From assembly GCA_031363085.1 (NCBI GenBank), contig JANLTU010000198.1, forward strand, positions 1-14,242: DNA of 14,242 nucleotides, written 5' to 3'. Of the stretch, positions 1 to 6,899 are shown one piece after another. The number at the start of each line of letters is the position of its first letter. The stretch's first letter is position 1. The translations under genes and the position numbers were made by a program. The notes under the pieces are model-generated. The model saw only the letters and a list, made by a program, of their open reading frames with translations. It ran no database searches and was not told where the DNA came from. Origin of the DNA: UBA6921 sp031363085 (GTDB lineage Bacteria; Pseudomonadota; Gammaproteobacteria; SG8-11).

Positions 1-533
1 AACAGCAACGCGCCACGCCGAGGCATCGAACGCACGGCGAATAATCCCCAAAACGCCAGTGGCGCAACGCATAGCGCGGCAAACTCTGCGTTTGCGCTGC
101 GCAATAATTTGTCGCCGATAAGATAGGGATTGAGTACGTACAGGTACGCGGCAATACGTGCCGTGACGTGACTTAAAGCGTCGTGCGCGTCCAGCGCGCT
201 GCGCATCATATGCACAACAAAAAAGGCTGCTAATGCGGTGAATAACACCAGTGTGGCGGTCGCGCCCCAGGCAATCGAATTCAATGCCGCCGCAAAGGTG
301 TTCGCCACCAGCATGAACAGCGGTGCATAAAACAGGAAGATGGGCGAGCCGTAGCCGCCATAGAGGTTATCGGCCCAGTAGGGTGGACGTTGTCCGGCAT
401 CCAGCGCGTGCCCATATTCCGCGATGCGGACCAGTTCAAAAGTCCAGTCGTGGCCGTTTGGAAAACCATGGATCAGCGGGAAGCACGACACAACTACAAA
501 CAACCAGCGCGGGGAGTAATTTGCGCCATGCAA
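1..533 (-). CDS. PTPS-related family integral membrane protein, N-terminal part (runs off the window)
   Basis: The minus strand is open from just after an in-frame TGA (555-557) to the window edge, giving about 177 residues of a clearly hydrophobic protein. After a first membrane segment (about residues 10-22) comes a HDW...FELVRIAEYG stretch, then YWADNLYGGYGSPIFLFYAPL (about 52-72) and LLRSANAEFAALCVAPLAFW (about 143-162). These match what I know of the 6-pyruvoyl-tetrahydropterin-synthase-related membrane family (PTPS_related, PF10131), whose members carry a GYGxPxFxFYxPL signature and resemble GT-C/YfhO-type polytopic proteins. Its reaction is unknown to me. Further membrane segments lie near 63-80, 92-110, 125-138 and 150-168. 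No in-frame ATG exists near the N-terminus. I chose TTG at 531-533, which begins 25 nt after the purE stop, but there is no good Shine-Dalgarno sequence. It probably continues the purHDE transcript. The family call is fairly sure, the start is not. Confidence 0.68.
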   Translation of the reverse strand, partial: MHGANYSPRWLFVVVSCFPLIHGFPNGHDWTFELVRIAEYGHALDAGQRPPYWADNLYGGYGSPIFLFYAPLFMLVANTFAAALNSIAWGATATLVLFTALAAFFVVHMMRSALDAHDALSHVTARIAAYLYVLNPYLIGDKLLRSANAEFAALCVAPLAFWGLFAVRSMPRRGALL

Positions 534-558
534 CGTGCACGATAATCGTCGCGATCAG

Positions 559-1068
559 TTAGCTACGGCGCAGCTTGGCTTGCAGCGCTTGGTCTTTGGC
601 GAGCACATCCGCGCTATTGGCGTCGCGCTCATTTTTTATACGTGTGGCAAGCGCGCTGTCGCTCAAGGCGAGCATCTGCGCGGCTAAATAACCGGCGTTT
701 TTAGCACCCGCTTTGCCGATGGCGACGGTTGCCACTGGAATGCCGCCGGGCATTTGCACTGTGGACAGCAGCGCGTCGAAGCCGTTGAGCGGCCCGCCTT
801 CCATCGGTACACCGATCACCGGCTTGATAGTGAGCCCGGCCACGGTGCCGGCGAGATGTGCGGCTAAACCGGCGGCGGCGATGAACACCGCGCAGCCGCG
901 CGCATCAGCCTCTTTGACGTAGGCGTGGGTGGCAGCGGGGGTGCGGTGTGCGGAAGTGATTTTAACTTCGTGGGCGACGCCGAGTTTGTTCAGCACGTCC
1001 AACGTGCCTTGCATGGTGGGCAGGTCGGAATCCGAGCCCATGAGGATTGCGACGAAGGGTGTGCTCAT
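559..1068 (-). CDS. purE: N5-carboxyaminoimidazole ribonucleotide mutase (PurE, class I type)
   Basis: PurE interconverts N5-CAIR and CAIR in cytosolic de novo purine synthesis. The 169-residue product has the usual length. It shows GSDSD (11-15), the SAHRTP motif with the catalytic-type His41, and the IAAAGLAAHLAG and VQMPGGIPVATVAIGKAGAKNA segments typical of the family. I take the ATG at 1068 as start because AAAGGAG lies 6-7 nt upstream; an earlier in-frame codon at 1095 would precede that site. The gene follows purD after 47 bp and so sits third in a purH-purD-purE run. The partner purK, which makes N5-CAIR, is not next to it: a membrane-protein gene follows instead. The segments look like class I (bacterial mutase) rather than class II AIR carboxylase, an assignment made by eye. 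Confidence 0.95.
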   Translation of the reverse strand: MSTPFVAILMGSDSDLPTMQGTLDVLNKLGVAHEVKITSAHRTPAATHAYVKEADARGCAVFIAAAGLAAHLAGTVAGLTIKPVIGVPMEGGPLNGFDALLSTVQMPGGIPVATVAIGKAGAKNAGYLAAQMLALSDSALATRIKNERDANSADVLAKDQALQAKLRRS

Positions 1069-1074
1069 GTAGGT

Positions 1075-1081
1075 CTCCTTT
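1075..1081 (-). promoter_or_regulatory. Shine-Dalgarno sequence that fixes the purE start
   Basis: AAAGGAG on the minus strand stands about 6 nt before the ATG at 1068. It is one of the strongest ribosome-binding sites in the window and rules out the longer reading from 1095, which would have to include it. Confidence 0.8.
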
Positions 1082-1115
1082 AAGCCGGCTCTCACACGGA
1101 GGGCGCGGGTATTGT

Positions 1116-2405
1116 TTAAACTTGGAGTTCGCGCGCAATGGCGCGGTGGCCAATGTCAGTGCGGTAAACCACACCGTCCCAGTGAATTTGTTTTACGACA
1201 GCATACGCGCGTGTTTGCGCTTGTAACACAGTGTTGCCCAAACCGACGACGCACAACACTCGGCCGCCGTGGGTCACGACTTGACTATTATTTTGACGGG
1301 TGCCGGCGTGAAACACTTTGGTCTCGGCGTGTTCTTGTGAAGTCAGTCCATGGATCACGTCGCCTTTGCGATACTGGTCCGGATAGCCGCCGGCGGCCAG
1401 TACCACGCCGAGCGCGGCGCGCGGGTCCCATTGTGCGCTCACTTGATGCAAGCGTGCGTCGAGGCCGGCTTCAAGCAACTCTACCAAATCCGAGCGCAAG
1501 CGCATCATGATCGGTTGTGTTTCCGGATCGCCGAAGCGGCAATTGAATTCCAAAACTTTGGGCGTGCTGTGCGCATCGATCATCACGCCGGCGTATAAAA
1601 ATCCGGTGTAGGGATAGCCTTCGGCGGCCATGCCGCGCACCGTCGGTTCGATGACTTCGCGCATGATGCGCATGTGAATTGCGGAGGTTACCACTGGCGC
1701 GGGTGAGTAGGCACCCATGCCACCGGTGTTCGGGCCGCGATCACCGTCGTCGCGCGCCTTGTGATCTTGCGAGGTGGCGAGCGGTAGGATGTGTTCGCCA
1801 TCGACCATGCAGATGAAGCTGGCTTCTTCGCCGCGCAGAAATTCCTCGACCACCACGCGATGTCCGGCGTCGCCGAATTTGTTGCCGGCGAGCATGTCAT
1901 GTACGGCGGCGATGGCTTCTTGCTCGGTCGCGGCGAGGATCACGCCTTTGCCCGCCGCCAAACCGTCGGCCTTTACGACAATCGGTGCCCCGTGTTGTCT
2001 GATATACGCAACCGCTTGCGCGGCGTCGGTGAAGTTGCCGTACGCAGCGGTGGGGATACAGTGACGTTGCAGAAAATCTTTGGTAAAGGCTTTCGAACCT
2101 TCAAGTTGCGCGGCGGCCTGAGTCGGGCCGAAGCAACGTAGCCCGGCAGCGCGAAACGCATCGACCACGCCCAGCACCAGTGGTGCTTCCGGACCCACGA
2201 TGGTGAGCGCGATGCGCTCGCGCTGTGCGAATTGCAACAGGCCGGCGATATTAGTGGCCTCAAGCTCGACATTTTCACATTTGCTTTCATGCGCGCAGCC
2301 GGCGTTGCCGGGGGCGATGAACACGCGCGCAACTTTGGGCGACTGTGCGACTTTCCACGCCAAGGCGTGTTCGCGTCCGCCGCTACCAATGATGAGAATG
2401 TTCAC
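1116..2405 (-). CDS. purD: Phosphoribosylamine-glycine ligase (GARS)
   Basis: PurD joins phosphoribosylamine and glycine with ATP to give GAR, the second step of IMP synthesis. The 429-residue protein has the expected size and all the landmarks. It begins MNILIIGSGGREHALAWK, with the PGNAG stretch near 32-36. The ATP-grasp part shows VVKADGLAAGKGV (about 143-155), the acidic VEEFLRGEEAS (186-196), ATSQDHKARDDGD (210-222) and GPNTGGMGAYSP. The metal-binding EFNCRFGDPETQ lies near 286-297. The start is a GTG at 2403-2405: the family N-terminus begins exactly there, and it lies 4 nt after the purH stop. A longer in-frame reading upstream (to 2573) overlaps purH and carries no family sequence. 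The tight spacing suggests translational coupling to purH; a Shine-Dalgarno sequence is weak. Confidence 0.97.
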   Translation of the reverse strand: MNILIIGSGGREHALAWKVAQSPKVARVFIAPGNAGCAHESKCENVELEATNIAGLLQFAQRERIALTIVGPEAPLVLGVVDAFRAAGLRCFGPTQAAAQLEGSKAFTKDFLQRHCIPTAAYGNFTDAAQAVAYIRQHGAPIVVKADGLAAGKGVILAATEQEAIAAVHDMLAGNKFGDAGHRVVVEEFLRGEEASFICMVDGEHILPLATSQDHKARDDGDRGPNTGGMGAYSPAPVVTSAIHMRIMREVIEPTVRGMAAEGYPYTGFLYAGVMIDAHSTPKVLEFNCRFGDPETQPIMMRLRSDLVELLEAGLDARLHQVSAQWDPRAALGVVLAAGGYPDQYRKGDVIHGLTSQEHAETKVFHAGTRQNNSQVVTHGGRVLCVVGLGNTVLQAQTRAYAVVKQIHWDGVVYRTDIGHRAIARELQV

Positions 2406-2409
2406 GGTA

Positions 2410-3978
2410 TTAGTGCCTGAAGTGACGCATGCCGGTAAACACCATAGCCATGCCGTGTTCATCAGCGGCAGCGATGACCTCTTCGTCACGCATCGAACCG
2501 CCGGGTTGGATGACGGCCGACACCCCGACTTCAGCGGCGGAATCGATACCGTCACGGAACGGGAAGAATGCATCCGAGGCCATCACTGAACCTTTCACCT
2601 GCAGGCTAGCGTCTGCCGCCTTGATCGCGGCGATGCGCGCGCTGTAGACGCGCGACATCTGGCCGGCGCCCACGCCCAGCGTCCGGTGGTCTTTGCAGTA
2701 CACGATGGCATTCGACTTGACGAACTTGGCGACCTTCCAAGCGAACAACAGATCGGCGAGTTCCTGCGGCGTCGGTTTGCGTTTGGTCACGTGCTTTAAG
2801 TCATGCTCCACCACCATGCCCAGATCGCGATCCTGCACCAGCAAGCCGCCGGTAACGCGTCGATAATCCCAGCCAGCAGCGCGTGTTGACGGCCAGACGC
2901 CACACTCCAGTACCCGCACGTTCTTTTTGGCAGCCAGTACCGCGCGCGCTTCCGGCAATACGCTGGGCGCGATGATGACTTCGACGAACTGGCGCTCAGC
3001 GATGGTTTTGGCCGTGACCGCGTCCAGCGGACGATTGAACGCGATGATGCCGCCGAAAGCTGACGTCGGGTCGGTTTTATAAGCGCTTTCGTAGGCGGAT
3101 AAAATGTCGTGCTCCGTCGCCACGCCGCAGGGATTGGCGTGCTTGACGATCACGCACGCCGCTTCACTGAATTGTTTTACACATTCCAGTGCCGCGTCGG
3201 TGTCGGCGATGTTGTTGAAGGAAAGTTCTTTGCCCTGAATCTGCGCGGCGGTCGAAACGCTGGCCTCGCGTTGTTCGGCTTCGACAAAGTATGCAGCTTT
3301 CTGATGCGGATTTTCCCCGTAGCGTAGTTCCTGCGCTTGGTTGAATTGCAGATTGATGGTGCGCGGGAAATCGCTGCGCGTGCCGTCCACGTTGATCCGG
3401 CCCAGATAGTTGGCAATCGCGCCGTCATAACGCGCAGTGTGTTGATAGACTTTTACCGCCAGCGAAAAACGTGTGGCAGCGCTGACGGCACCAGCATCGA
3501 TGCGCATCTCAGCAAGCACGGTAGCATAATCCTGCGCATCCACGAGCACCGTTACGGCGGCATGATTTTTGGCTGCTGCGCGCAGCAGGGTCGGGCCACC
3601 GATGTCGATGTTCTCAAGTGCCATGGGCAAGTCGCAGTTTGGATTTGCGATGGTTTTTTCAAACGGATAAAGATTCGCCACCAGCAGATCAATGGCTGCG
3701 ATGCCGTGCTTGCGCATCACGACGTCGTCGACGCCGCGCCGCCCCAACAGGCCGCCGTGGATTTTTGGGTGCAGGGTCTTGACACGTCCGTCCATCATTT
3801 CCGGAAAACCGGTGTAGTCGGAAACTTCCGTGACCGGAATATTGTTGTCTGCCAGCAGTTTCGCGGTCCCGCCGGTGGACAACAATTCCACGCCCAGCTT
3901 GTGAAGCGCGCGCGCAAATTCGACGATGCCGGTTTTGTCGGAAACGCTGAGCAAGGCGCGTCGAATCGGTGCCGTCAT
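2410..3978 (-). CDS. purH: Bifunctional AICAR transformylase / IMP cyclohydrolase
   Basis: PurH carries out the last two steps to IMP: formyl transfer from 10-formyl-THF to AICAR and ring closure. The 522-residue length is normal. The N-terminal cyclohydrolase (MGS-like) domain shows ALLSVSDKTG (8-17), STGGTAKLL (34-42) and DGRVKTLHPKIHGG (63-76). The transformylase domain shows RYGENPHQ (219-226) and the catalytic Lys-His of VKHANPCG (Lys279, His280). SAFGG lies at 306-310, and LGVGAGQMSR (434-443) and SDAFFPFRDG (468-477) complete it. ATG at 3978 is preceded by AGAGG 8 nt upstream. A 136-bp gap separates it from fis, so it may have its own promoter as well as readthrough from dusB-fis. The stop is 4 nt from the purD GTG. 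Confidence 0.98.
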   Translation of the reverse strand: MTAPIRRALLSVSDKTGIVEFARALHKLGVELLSTGGTAKLLADNNIPVTEVSDYTGFPEMMDGRVKTLHPKIHGGLLGRRGVDDVVMRKHGIAAIDLLVANLYPFEKTIANPNCDLPMALENIDIGGPTLLRAAAKNHAAVTVLVDAQDYATVLAEMRIDAGAVSAATRFSLAVKVYQHTARYDGAIANYLGRINVDGTRSDFPRTINLQFNQAQELRYGENPHQKAAYFVEAEQREASVSTAAQIQGKELSFNNIADTDAALECVKQFSEAACVIVKHANPCGVATEHDILSAYESAYKTDPTSAFGGIIAFNRPLDAVTAKTIAERQFVEVIIAPSVLPEARAVLAAKKNVRVLECGVWPSTRAAGWDYRRVTGGLLVQDRDLGMVVEHDLKHVTKRKPTPQELADLLFAWKVAKFVKSNAIVYCKDHRTLGVGAGQMSRVYSARIAAIKAADASLQVKGSVMASDAFFPFRDGIDSAAEVGVSAVIQPGGSMRDEEVIAAADEHGMAMVFTGMRHFRH

Positions 3979-4114
3979 GAATACTGCCTCTTCAAAAAAA
4001 GTGATCTTAAAATTTGTAGGCGGTTGCTGATCCCCACCGCGTCGGCGGTGCGTGGAGTGGCGACGCTAACGTATGGTAGGAAGAACCGCTGGGTTTAACA
4101 ACCTAGTCAGTGAT

Positions 4115-4408
4115 CTAATCCAGGCCGTATTTGCGCAATTTTTTGCGCAAGGTGCCGCGATTGAGTCCTAGCACTTCTGCCGCCTTGCTCTGGTTGCCGC
4201 GGGTGTGATGCAACACGGTTTCGAGCAGCGGGCGCTCCACTTCGTCCATGACCAAATCGAACAAGTTACCGGGCGGGTGTCCGTCGAGATCTGAAAAATA
4301 GCTGGTGAGCAACGTGTTAACGCAAGCATGCAACGGATGGCTGGCGTGGGATATGCGCGCGCCAAGGTCGCTGAGCTTGGCAATTTTCTTGGGCGAAGCA
4401 CTACTCAT
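4115..4408 (-). CDS. fis: DNA-binding protein Fis
   Basis: Fis is a small homodimeric nucleoid-associated protein that bends DNA and activates stable RNA and other growth-linked promoters. The 97-residue product is almost the length of the Escherichia coli protein (98). The C-terminal helix-turn-helix is unmistakable: VLHHTRGNQSKAAEVLGLN followed by RGTLRKKLRKYGLD. The N-terminal third is divergent and polar, as is usual outside the enterics. The ATG at 4408 overlaps the dusB stop as ATGA, so fis is translationally coupled to dusB, the same arrangement as in E. coli. Its expression probably depends on the promoter before dusB. Confidence 0.97.
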   Translation of the reverse strand: MSSASPKKIAKLSDLGARISHASHPLHACVNTLLTSYFSDLDGHPPGNLFDLVMDEVERPLLETVLHHTRGNQSKAAEVLGLNRGTLRKKLRKYGLD

Positions 4409-5394
4409 GCGGCTAACTCCTCATTATATGTTAGCTGATCGAAAAATTCGTGGGTAAGCGCGAGTTGTTGTTCAGGAGTTTCAACATGATTGATGCGTTG
4501 GCGGAACGCCGCACCTTGTGGGTGCCCTTTGCTATACCAAGCAATGTGTTTGCGCGCGACACGCACACCGCTGTAGTCGCCGTACAGCGCGTACAGGTTG
4601 TGTAAATGGCTTACAAGCAGGTTGCGTACTTGAGTTGTTTTGGGTTCGGGGAGGATTTCCCCGGTGGCGAGAAAATGCGTTATTTCACGAAAAATCCATG
4701 GACGTCCCTGCGCGGCGCGGCCGATCATTACCGCGTCGGCGCCGGTGTAGTCCAGCACGTGTTTAGCCTGCGCAGGAGTGCAGATATCGCCATTGGCGAT
4801 CACCGGAATGGAGACTGCGCGTTTGATTGCCGCGATGGTGTCGTATTCCACCGTGCCTTCGGCGAATCCACAGGCGCGCGTGCGGCCGTGAACGGCCAGC
4901 GCTTGAATGCCGCACTCTTGCGCGATGTAGGCGATGCGCGCGCCGTTACGGTTGTCGACATCCCAGCCGGTACGGATTTTTAAAGTCACCGGGATCGTCA
5001 CCGCATTGACCACAGCGCTGAGGATTTGCGCCACTAATGCTTCGTTTTTCATCAACGCGGAACCGGCCGCGACGTGGCAGACTTTTTTAGCCGGACAACC
5101 CATGTTGATGTCGACGATATCTGCACCCTGCGTGACGTTGTAGCGTGCCGCTTCGGCCATGTGCTGTGGATCGGCGCCGACGATTTGAACTGAGCGCGGC
5201 TCGGTTTCACCGCTATGATCGATACGTCGCTGGGTTTTTTCGCTGCCCCACAGCAGCGCGTTGCTGGACACCATTTCCGACACCACCATGCCTGCGCCCA
5301 TAGCCTTGCATAGCTGACGAAACGGACGGTCGGTCACGCCGGCCATCGGGGCGAGAATAACGCGGTTGACGAGTTTATGATTCCCAATATGCAT
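4405..5394 (-). CDS. dusB: tRNA-dihydrouridine synthase B
   Basis: DusB is an FMN-dependent enzyme that reduces uridine to dihydrouridine in the D-loop of tRNA, using NADPH. The 329-residue protein has the family length. It shows LAPMAGVTDRPFR (14-26) at the FMN-binding barrel start, the catalytic Cys100 in DINMGCPAKKV (95-105), TLKIRTGWD (136-145 region), the HGRTRACGF loop, IPVIANGDI, and GADAVMIGRAAQGRPWIF. The C-terminal helical tRNA-binding part contains VRVARKHIAWY. The match to E. coli DusB is close throughout, which separates it from DusA and DusC. It heads a dusB-fis pair with ATGA overlap, and 247 bp of non-coding DNA with promoter-like sequence lies upstream. Confidence 0.97.
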   Translation of the reverse strand: MHIGNHKLVNRVILAPMAGVTDRPFRQLCKAMGAGMVVSEMVSSNALLWGSEKTQRRIDHSGETEPRSVQIVGADPQHMAEAARYNVTQGADIVDINMGCPAKKVCHVAAGSALMKNEALVAQILSAVVNAVTIPVTLKIRTGWDVDNRNGARIAYIAQECGIQALAVHGRTRACGFAEGTVEYDTIAAIKRAVSIPVIANGDICTPAQAKHVLDYTGADAVMIGRAAQGRPWIFREITHFLATGEILPEPKTTQVRNLLVSHLHNLYALYGDYSGVRVARKHIAWYSKGHPQGAAFRQRINHVETPEQQLALTHEFFDQLTYNEELAA

Positions 5395-5428
5395 GCTGTT
5401 TTTTTATCTGGGGTGGCGAGGAGCGGGG

Positions 5429-5457
5429 ATAATACTCCGTCAGTCGTGACGGAAAAA
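5429..5457 (-). promoter_or_regulatory. Candidate sigma-70 promoter for dusB-fis with GC-rich discriminator
   Basis: Minus-strand TATTAT at 5434-5429 can serve as a -10 element. A poor -35 (TTTTTC or TTTTCC) lies 16-17 bp upstream. The bases after the -10 read CCCCGCTCC, a GC-rich discriminator of the kind seen at stringently controlled promoters such as the E. coli dusB-fis promoter. Between the two elements is a perfect dyad, CCGTCA-GTCG-TGACGG (5437-5452), which could bind a regulator. An AT-rich tract (about 5471-5510) lies upstream and might act as an UP element or Fis site. The weak -35 keeps confidence low. Confidence 0.4.
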
Positions 5458-5641
5458 GGGTGCTTGTGTGACTTTTTTTACATTGAATTTGATAAAAAAT
5501 TTGCTATAGAAATGCTGATTTATACGATCCACTTGGGTTGAGCATAAGCTCATCGAATGACCGAAGCTTTAACCACGCGGCTGCTTCAACGCGAACTGAT
5601 TTAATCCGCGCTGCCTAATCGAAATTAGCAAAGCTTTGGTG

Positions 5642-6703
5642 TCAGGAAGCGGTTTGATAGAAAAAATTGAATTCGAAATTGACGGCGTCTTTACCGGGGT
5701 CGGCAATTTCAAGCACGATCTGCACCGGATTGTTGGGCATCATACCGCGCCGCAGGTTGACATCCGCGTCCAGATATTCGGTGGGTTGGAAGCGCCGTTT
5801 AGCGATGATCCGCCCGTTCATGTCCGACAGCGTGATCTGCATCAATGGAAACGGCTGAGTGAAGCTTGCATTGTTCACAAATACCGCGTTGATCAGCAGC
5901 GCGCCTTTGACGCGTGGATGAATTGTGATGTCGCGGTGCGTGAGTTTAATGAGGTCGACATTTTGTTGCATGGGCATATCGCATTGCGCGATTTCACACA
6001 TTTTTTGCACCCACGGCCGCAGCTCGGGATAGCGTGCCAAATCGTCGCGCATGGAATAGGTGTATTGCAGAATAAATATGGTCAACAAGATGGCGACACC
6101 GGTCCCCCAAAACGCATTGCCGAATAATTCCGGCGGCGCTTCCACGCGTGGGCCAGGATAGAGAACCAAATCGCGCACTGCGGAGAAAGATCCGCCTGGT
6201 ACGTCTTCGATTTTATCTTCGTCGGTAAGGCGTAGTGTTTCTTGATCGTCGCTCTTGGCGGCAGGCGTCTTGGTTTCATCGGTGACCGGTGGCGCTCCGC
6301 CTTCGACGGATTGTCTCGCCATAATCTTGGGCGCGGCCGGAGCAGGTTTTGGGACCGGAGCCGGAATCGGTTTCGGTGCCGGGCGCGGCGGAATGAGCGG
6401 CGCCGCAGGTTTTGGCAGTGGTGGTCGGGGTGCGGCGGCGGGTTTGGGCGTTGCCGCCGCTGTTATGCGTGCAGCAGGCGGGGGTGGAATCGGCGCCGGA
6501 GCGCGTACGGCCGGCGGCGCCACCGGTCGTTGCGCTGCGGCCTTGTTGCGGTCGGAGAGCGCGATCGGTAATTGTTCCAGCAGATTGCCTAACGAGTTAA
6601 AAACTTTGGTGCATTGTCCACAGCGTACTTTCCCCCCGGCCTTCTTGAGCTGGTCAGCAGAAATCTTGAAATAAGTGTGGCAGTGAGGGCAGCGCGTATA
6701 CAT
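5642..6703 (-). CDS. Zinc-ribbon and DUF3426 domain membrane protein
   Basis: A 353-residue protein in three parts. Residues 5-31 form a zinc ribbon (CPHC at 5-8, CGQC at 28-31) of the MJ0042/zinc_ribbon_5 type. Residues about 60-127 are a low-complexity Pro/Ala/Lys linker with repeated PAP and PKP units. A single membrane span (about 196-215, NAFWGTGVAILLTIFILQYT) precedes the C-terminal DUF3426 domain (about 220-353), which has two Cys at 236 and 241. The topology suggests a cytoplasmic zinc ribbon and a periplasmic beta-rich domain. The function is unknown. The gene sits between prmA and dusB, as in Pseudomonas. I chose the ATG at 6703 because the zinc ribbon begins at once; a longer in-frame reading to 7045 crosses a MITE and overlaps prmA. 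A perfect 12-bp palindrome abuts the start codon. Confidence 0.85.
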   Translation of the reverse strand: MYTRCPHCHTYFKISADQLKKAGGKVRCGQCTKVFNSLGNLLEQLPIALSDRNKAAAQRPVAPPAVRAPAPIPPPPAARITAAATPKPAAAPRPPLPKPAAPLIPPRPAPKPIPAPVPKPAPAAPKIMARQSVEGGAPPVTDETKTPAAKSDDQETLRLTDEDKIEDVPGGSFSAVRDLVLYPGPRVEAPPELFGNAFWGTGVAILLTIFILQYTYSMRDDLARYPELRPWVQKMCEIAQCDMPMQQNVDLIKLTHRDITIHPRVKGALLINAVFVNNASFTQPFPLMQITLSDMNGRIIAKRRFQPTEYLDADVNLRRGMMPNNPVQIVLEIADPGKDAVNFEFNFFYQTAS

Positions 6704-6704
6704 G

Positions 6705-6716
6705 CGAACTAGTTCG
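6705..6716. promoter_or_regulatory. Perfect 12-bp palindrome next to a start codon
   Basis: CGAACTAGTTCG is a perfect inverted repeat lying one base upstream of the ATG of the zinc-ribbon/DUF3426 gene, in the place where a Shine-Dalgarno sequence would be. No good ribosome-binding site is visible there. It could be an operator or an RNA structure hiding the start, or chance. Confidence 0.3.
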
Positions 6717-6733
6717 ACCGAGTCAGAATAAAC

Positions 6734-6881
6734 ATAAGGGCGCCTCGATAAATCCAGAGTTTGCCCAAATGCAAGGCGTGGAAAAAATTTCGCCGCGCGC
6801 ATAGGTTGATATGTGAGCAAGAAATTTTTTCCGCAACACAGCAAGTTGGGATGAAATCTGGATTTATAGAAATGCCCATAA
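6734..6881. repeat. ATAA direct repeats bounding the MITE
   Basis: Four-base direct repeats at 6734-6737 and 6878-6881 stand immediately outside the GGGC and GCCC ends of the palindromic element. They read as a target-site duplication. Four bases can match by chance, but their exact fit to the inverted-repeat ends supports transposition. Confidence 0.6.
6738..6877. mobile_element. MITE-like palindromic element, 140 bp, non-coding
   Basis: The element begins GGGCGCCTCGATAAATCCAG and ends, read on the opposite strand, GGGCATTTCTATAAATCCAG: imperfect terminal inverted repeats. ATAAATCCAGA (6748-6758) and TCTGGATTTAT (6857-6867) pair perfectly over 11 bp. A second, inner pair, GGAAAAAATTTC (6780-6791) and GAAATTTTTTCC (6821-6832), pairs over 12 bp, so the whole unit can fold into one long hairpin. 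ATAA directly flanks it on both sides (6734-6737 and 6878-6881), as a 4-bp target-site duplication would. It has no coding capacity and would need a transposase from elsewhere. The parent insertion-sequence family cannot be named from here. It lies between the prmA stop and the zinc-ribbon gene and interrupts neither. Confidence 0.72.
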
Positions 6882-6899
6882 GCTGTGCGCCAGTAGAGC

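Noticed and set aside
2406..2573. N-terminal extension of PurD by 56 codons
   Set aside because: It overlaps the end of purH and bears no PurD sequence; the family N-terminus starts at the GTG at 2405.
4035..4050. Hairpin CACCGC-GTCG-GCGGTG after fis as a terminator
   Set aside because: The stem is good, but the nearest T-rich stretch is some 20 nt further on, so an intrinsic terminator is not supported.
3337..4098. Plus-strand ORF of 253 codons opposite purH
   Set aside because: It lies antisense to the conserved purH N-terminal half; its length reflects the codon bias of purH, and the product has no recognisable motif.
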